This document shows positions 13,238 through 14,535 of a DNA stretch of 14,535 nucleotides, piece by piece; position 1 is the first letter of the stretch, and every line of letters starts with the position of its first letter. Under the pieces are notes generated by a model. The model did not search any database and was not told where the DNA came from. It saw only the letters and a program-made list of their open reading frames with translations. Source of the stretch: an uncultured Lachnospiraceae bacterium (GTDB lineage Bacteria; Bacillota; Clostridia; Lachnospirales; Lachnospiraceae); the NCBI GenBank assembly GCA_947068385.1, contig CAMTBF010000028.1, forward strand, positions 1 through 14,535, written 5' to 3'. The position numbers and the translations under genes were made by a program.

Positions 13238-14535
13238 ATGAAATTCATGCCCAGGACATTGGATTACGAGCTGAGCCCCTATACGGGCCTGACGAGGGAG
13301 AGCTGGCTGGAAGCGGGCATATACATGCTGGAGGGGATTTTTGCACATATAGACGATTTCCAGAAGCCGGTGGTCATGCCCAGGAAGGAGACGGAGATCA
13401 CTTATCCCCACTTAAAGGATTCCCAGGAGGCCCAGGCCATCCAGCGCACGGCGGAGGTCTTCGAGGGGCTGACGCGCTCCTTCTTCATCGCGGCCCCTGT
13501 GATGGCAAACATCCCGGATCTGCGGGTATGCGGGTACTCCTGCGCGGAATATTATAAAAATCAGGTCCTGCGGGTGTGCACCAAGGGGGATCCGCTCTAT
13601 GTGGGCACCTATGAGGAGCAGCAGCGGATCGCTGGGCATAAGGACCCTATCCAGGCATTCCAGCAGACCGTGGAGACCTGCGCTCTGGTGATCTGCCTGT
13701 GGGTCAGCAGAAAGCGGATCTGGGATACCTATACGAAAAAGGAGAAGGACGTGATCGCGGCGTTCCTGGACAGCTACGCCCACGCCAGCACCGTGCCCCA
13801 GAACTGGCGGCTGTTCAATATGCTGGACATGGCGTTCCTGCACATGGAGGGGTATCCCATCCAAAGGGACATCATGCGCGACCACGCCCAGGCCATCCTG
13901 GCCTACTATGCCGGGGACGGGTGGTACAGGGACGGGCATTCCTTTGACTATTATTCCTGCTGGGCTTTCAATGTATATGGGCCTATCTGGAACCTGTGGT
14001 ACGGATATGAGAATGAACCGTACATCGCTAGACGGTTTGAAGAGAACTCCAATAAACTGATGGAGACCTACGGGGACTTCTTCGACAGGGACGGATGGAC
14101 GAACATGTGGGGGCGCAGCAACATCTACCGCAATGCCGCCACCAGCGCCTTTGACGGGAACCTGATGATGCCGGGCGGTAAGGCGGATCCCGGGCGGGCC
14201 AGGCGGATCTCCTCGGGGTCGCTGATGCAGTTCCTGGGCAGGGAGGACTTCCTCTATCAGGGGGTGCCCACTTTGGGCTTCTATGGGCAGTTCTCGCCGC
14301 TGGTGCAGGGATACTCCTGTGCGGAGTCCCCGTTCTGGCTGGGCAAGGCGTTCCTCTGCCTGCATCTGCCGGCGGAGCATCCTTTCTGGACGGCGAGGGA
14401 GAATAATGGTACGTGGGAAGAGCTGGGAGAGAAAGAGGTCAAGGTGACCTGCCTGGACGGCCCGGCCCTGTGCTTCTCCAACCATCAGGCCAACGGGGAG
14501 ACCATCCTGCGGACGGGCAAGGTGGTGAAGCGCCC
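13238..14535 (+). CDS. DUF2264 family protein, 5' part (runs off window)
   Basis: The frame is open from ATG 13238 to the window end (432 codons). AAGGAGG at 13224-13230 lies 7 bases before the start and overlaps the stop of the EAL gene, so the two form one unit. The sequence matches the DUF2264 family, an (alpha/alpha)-barrel type found beside glycan-degrading genes: VPQNWRLFNMLDMAFL (186-201), AGDGWYRDGHSFDYYSCW (225-242), DGWTNMWGRSNIYRNAATSAF (285-305, given by its ends DGWTN and GRSNIYR) and GYSCAESPFWLGKAF (358-372). It has no signal peptide, so it is cytoplasmic. The family is usually 600-700 residues, so about a third is missing. Some relatives are, to my recollection, classed as beta-glucuronidase-type glycoside hydrolases, which I cannot verify here. 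Family call good; activity unproven. Confidence 0.85.
   Translation, partial: MKFMPRTLDYELSPYTGLTRESWLEAGIYMLEGIFAHIDDFQKPVVMPRKETEITYPHLKDSQEAQAIQRTAEVFEGLTRSFFIAAPVMANIPDLRVCGYSCAEYYKNQVLRVCTKGDPLYVGTYEEQQRIAGHKDPIQAFQQTVETCALVICLWVSRKRIWDTYTKKEKDVIAAFLDSYAHASTVPQNWRLFNMLDMAFLHMEGYPIQRDIMRDHAQAILAYYAGDGWYRDGHSFDYYSCWAFNVYGPIWNLWYGYENEPYIARRFEENSNKLMETYGDFFDRDGWTNMWGRSNIYRNAATSAFDGNLMMPGGKADPGRARRISSGSLMQFLGREDFLYQGVPTLGFYGQFSPLVQGYSCAESPFWLGKAFLCLHLPAEHPFWTARENNGTWEELGEKEVKVTCLDGPALCFSNHQANGETILRTGKVVKR

Noticed and set aside
11492..13411. Long antisense open frame (639 codons) and others on the minus strand at 7018-8427, 9038-10456 and 13412-14485
   Set aside because: They mirror well-supported + strand genes, have no recognisable domains and are Pro/His/Leu/Arg-rich, as expected for shadow frames in GC-rich DNA.
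1..14535. CRISPR arrays, insertion sequences, transposases, integrases, attachment sites, rRNA or tRNA genes
   Set aside because: None could be seen: no regularly spaced repeats, no terminal inverted repeats, no transposase motifs and no full tRNA fold.

Overview
The window is GC-rich, tightly packed and reads entirely on the + strand. Gene content (lipoprotein solute-binding protein beside a histidine kinase, GH78-like enzyme, CutC, FucU, dCache chemoreceptor, EAL protein, DUF2264 protein), strong AGGAGG ribosome sites and hairpin-plus-T terminators point to a Gram-positive, probably motile Clostridia member of the gut Lachnospiraceae type. The lineage is an inference from gene style; no rRNA or other marker is present.

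Region 1 (1-4170) is sensory and uptake. It holds the C-terminal end of a sensor histidine kinase, an overlapping gene for a membrane-anchored protein of unknown function with a Gly/Thr/Glu-rich linker, then (after an extended -10 promoter and a leader hairpin) a 780-residue lipoprotein. That lipoprotein joins a long propeller-like region to a family 1 type solute-binding domain. No ABC permease or ATPase is in the window.

Region 2 (4171-9155) is a carbohydrate catabolic cluster: two different sugar phosphate isomerase/epimerase-type TIM barrels, a cytoplasmic GH78-like (alpha-L-rhamnosidase type) glycosidase, and a CutC-family protein. The cutC gene starts at a TTG overlapping the glycosidase stop codon and is followed by a good intrinsic terminator.

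Region 3 (9156-11845) has an L-fucose mutarotase (FucU) followed 57 bases later by a dCache/tandem-HAMP chemoreceptor, closed by a second strong terminator. Region 4 (11846-14535) has a near-consensus sigma-A promoter driving a degenerate-GGDEF/EAL c-di-GMP phosphodiesterase, with a DUF2264 (alpha/alpha-barrel, glycan-enzyme-like) protein 12 bases downstream and cut by the window edge.

Taken together, the genes suggest a system that senses a plant or host glycoside containing deoxysugar (rhamnose/fucose-like) or uronic residues, takes it up, cleaves it inside the cell, isomerises the products, and couples this to chemotaxis and c-di-GMP turnover. The enzyme families are seen directly; the shared substrate and the coupling are inference from neighbourhood. 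The most unusual points are the pairing of catabolic and motility/second-messenger genes in two-gene units, CutC translationally coupled to a glycosidase, and terminator hairpins sharing the same arm sequences.
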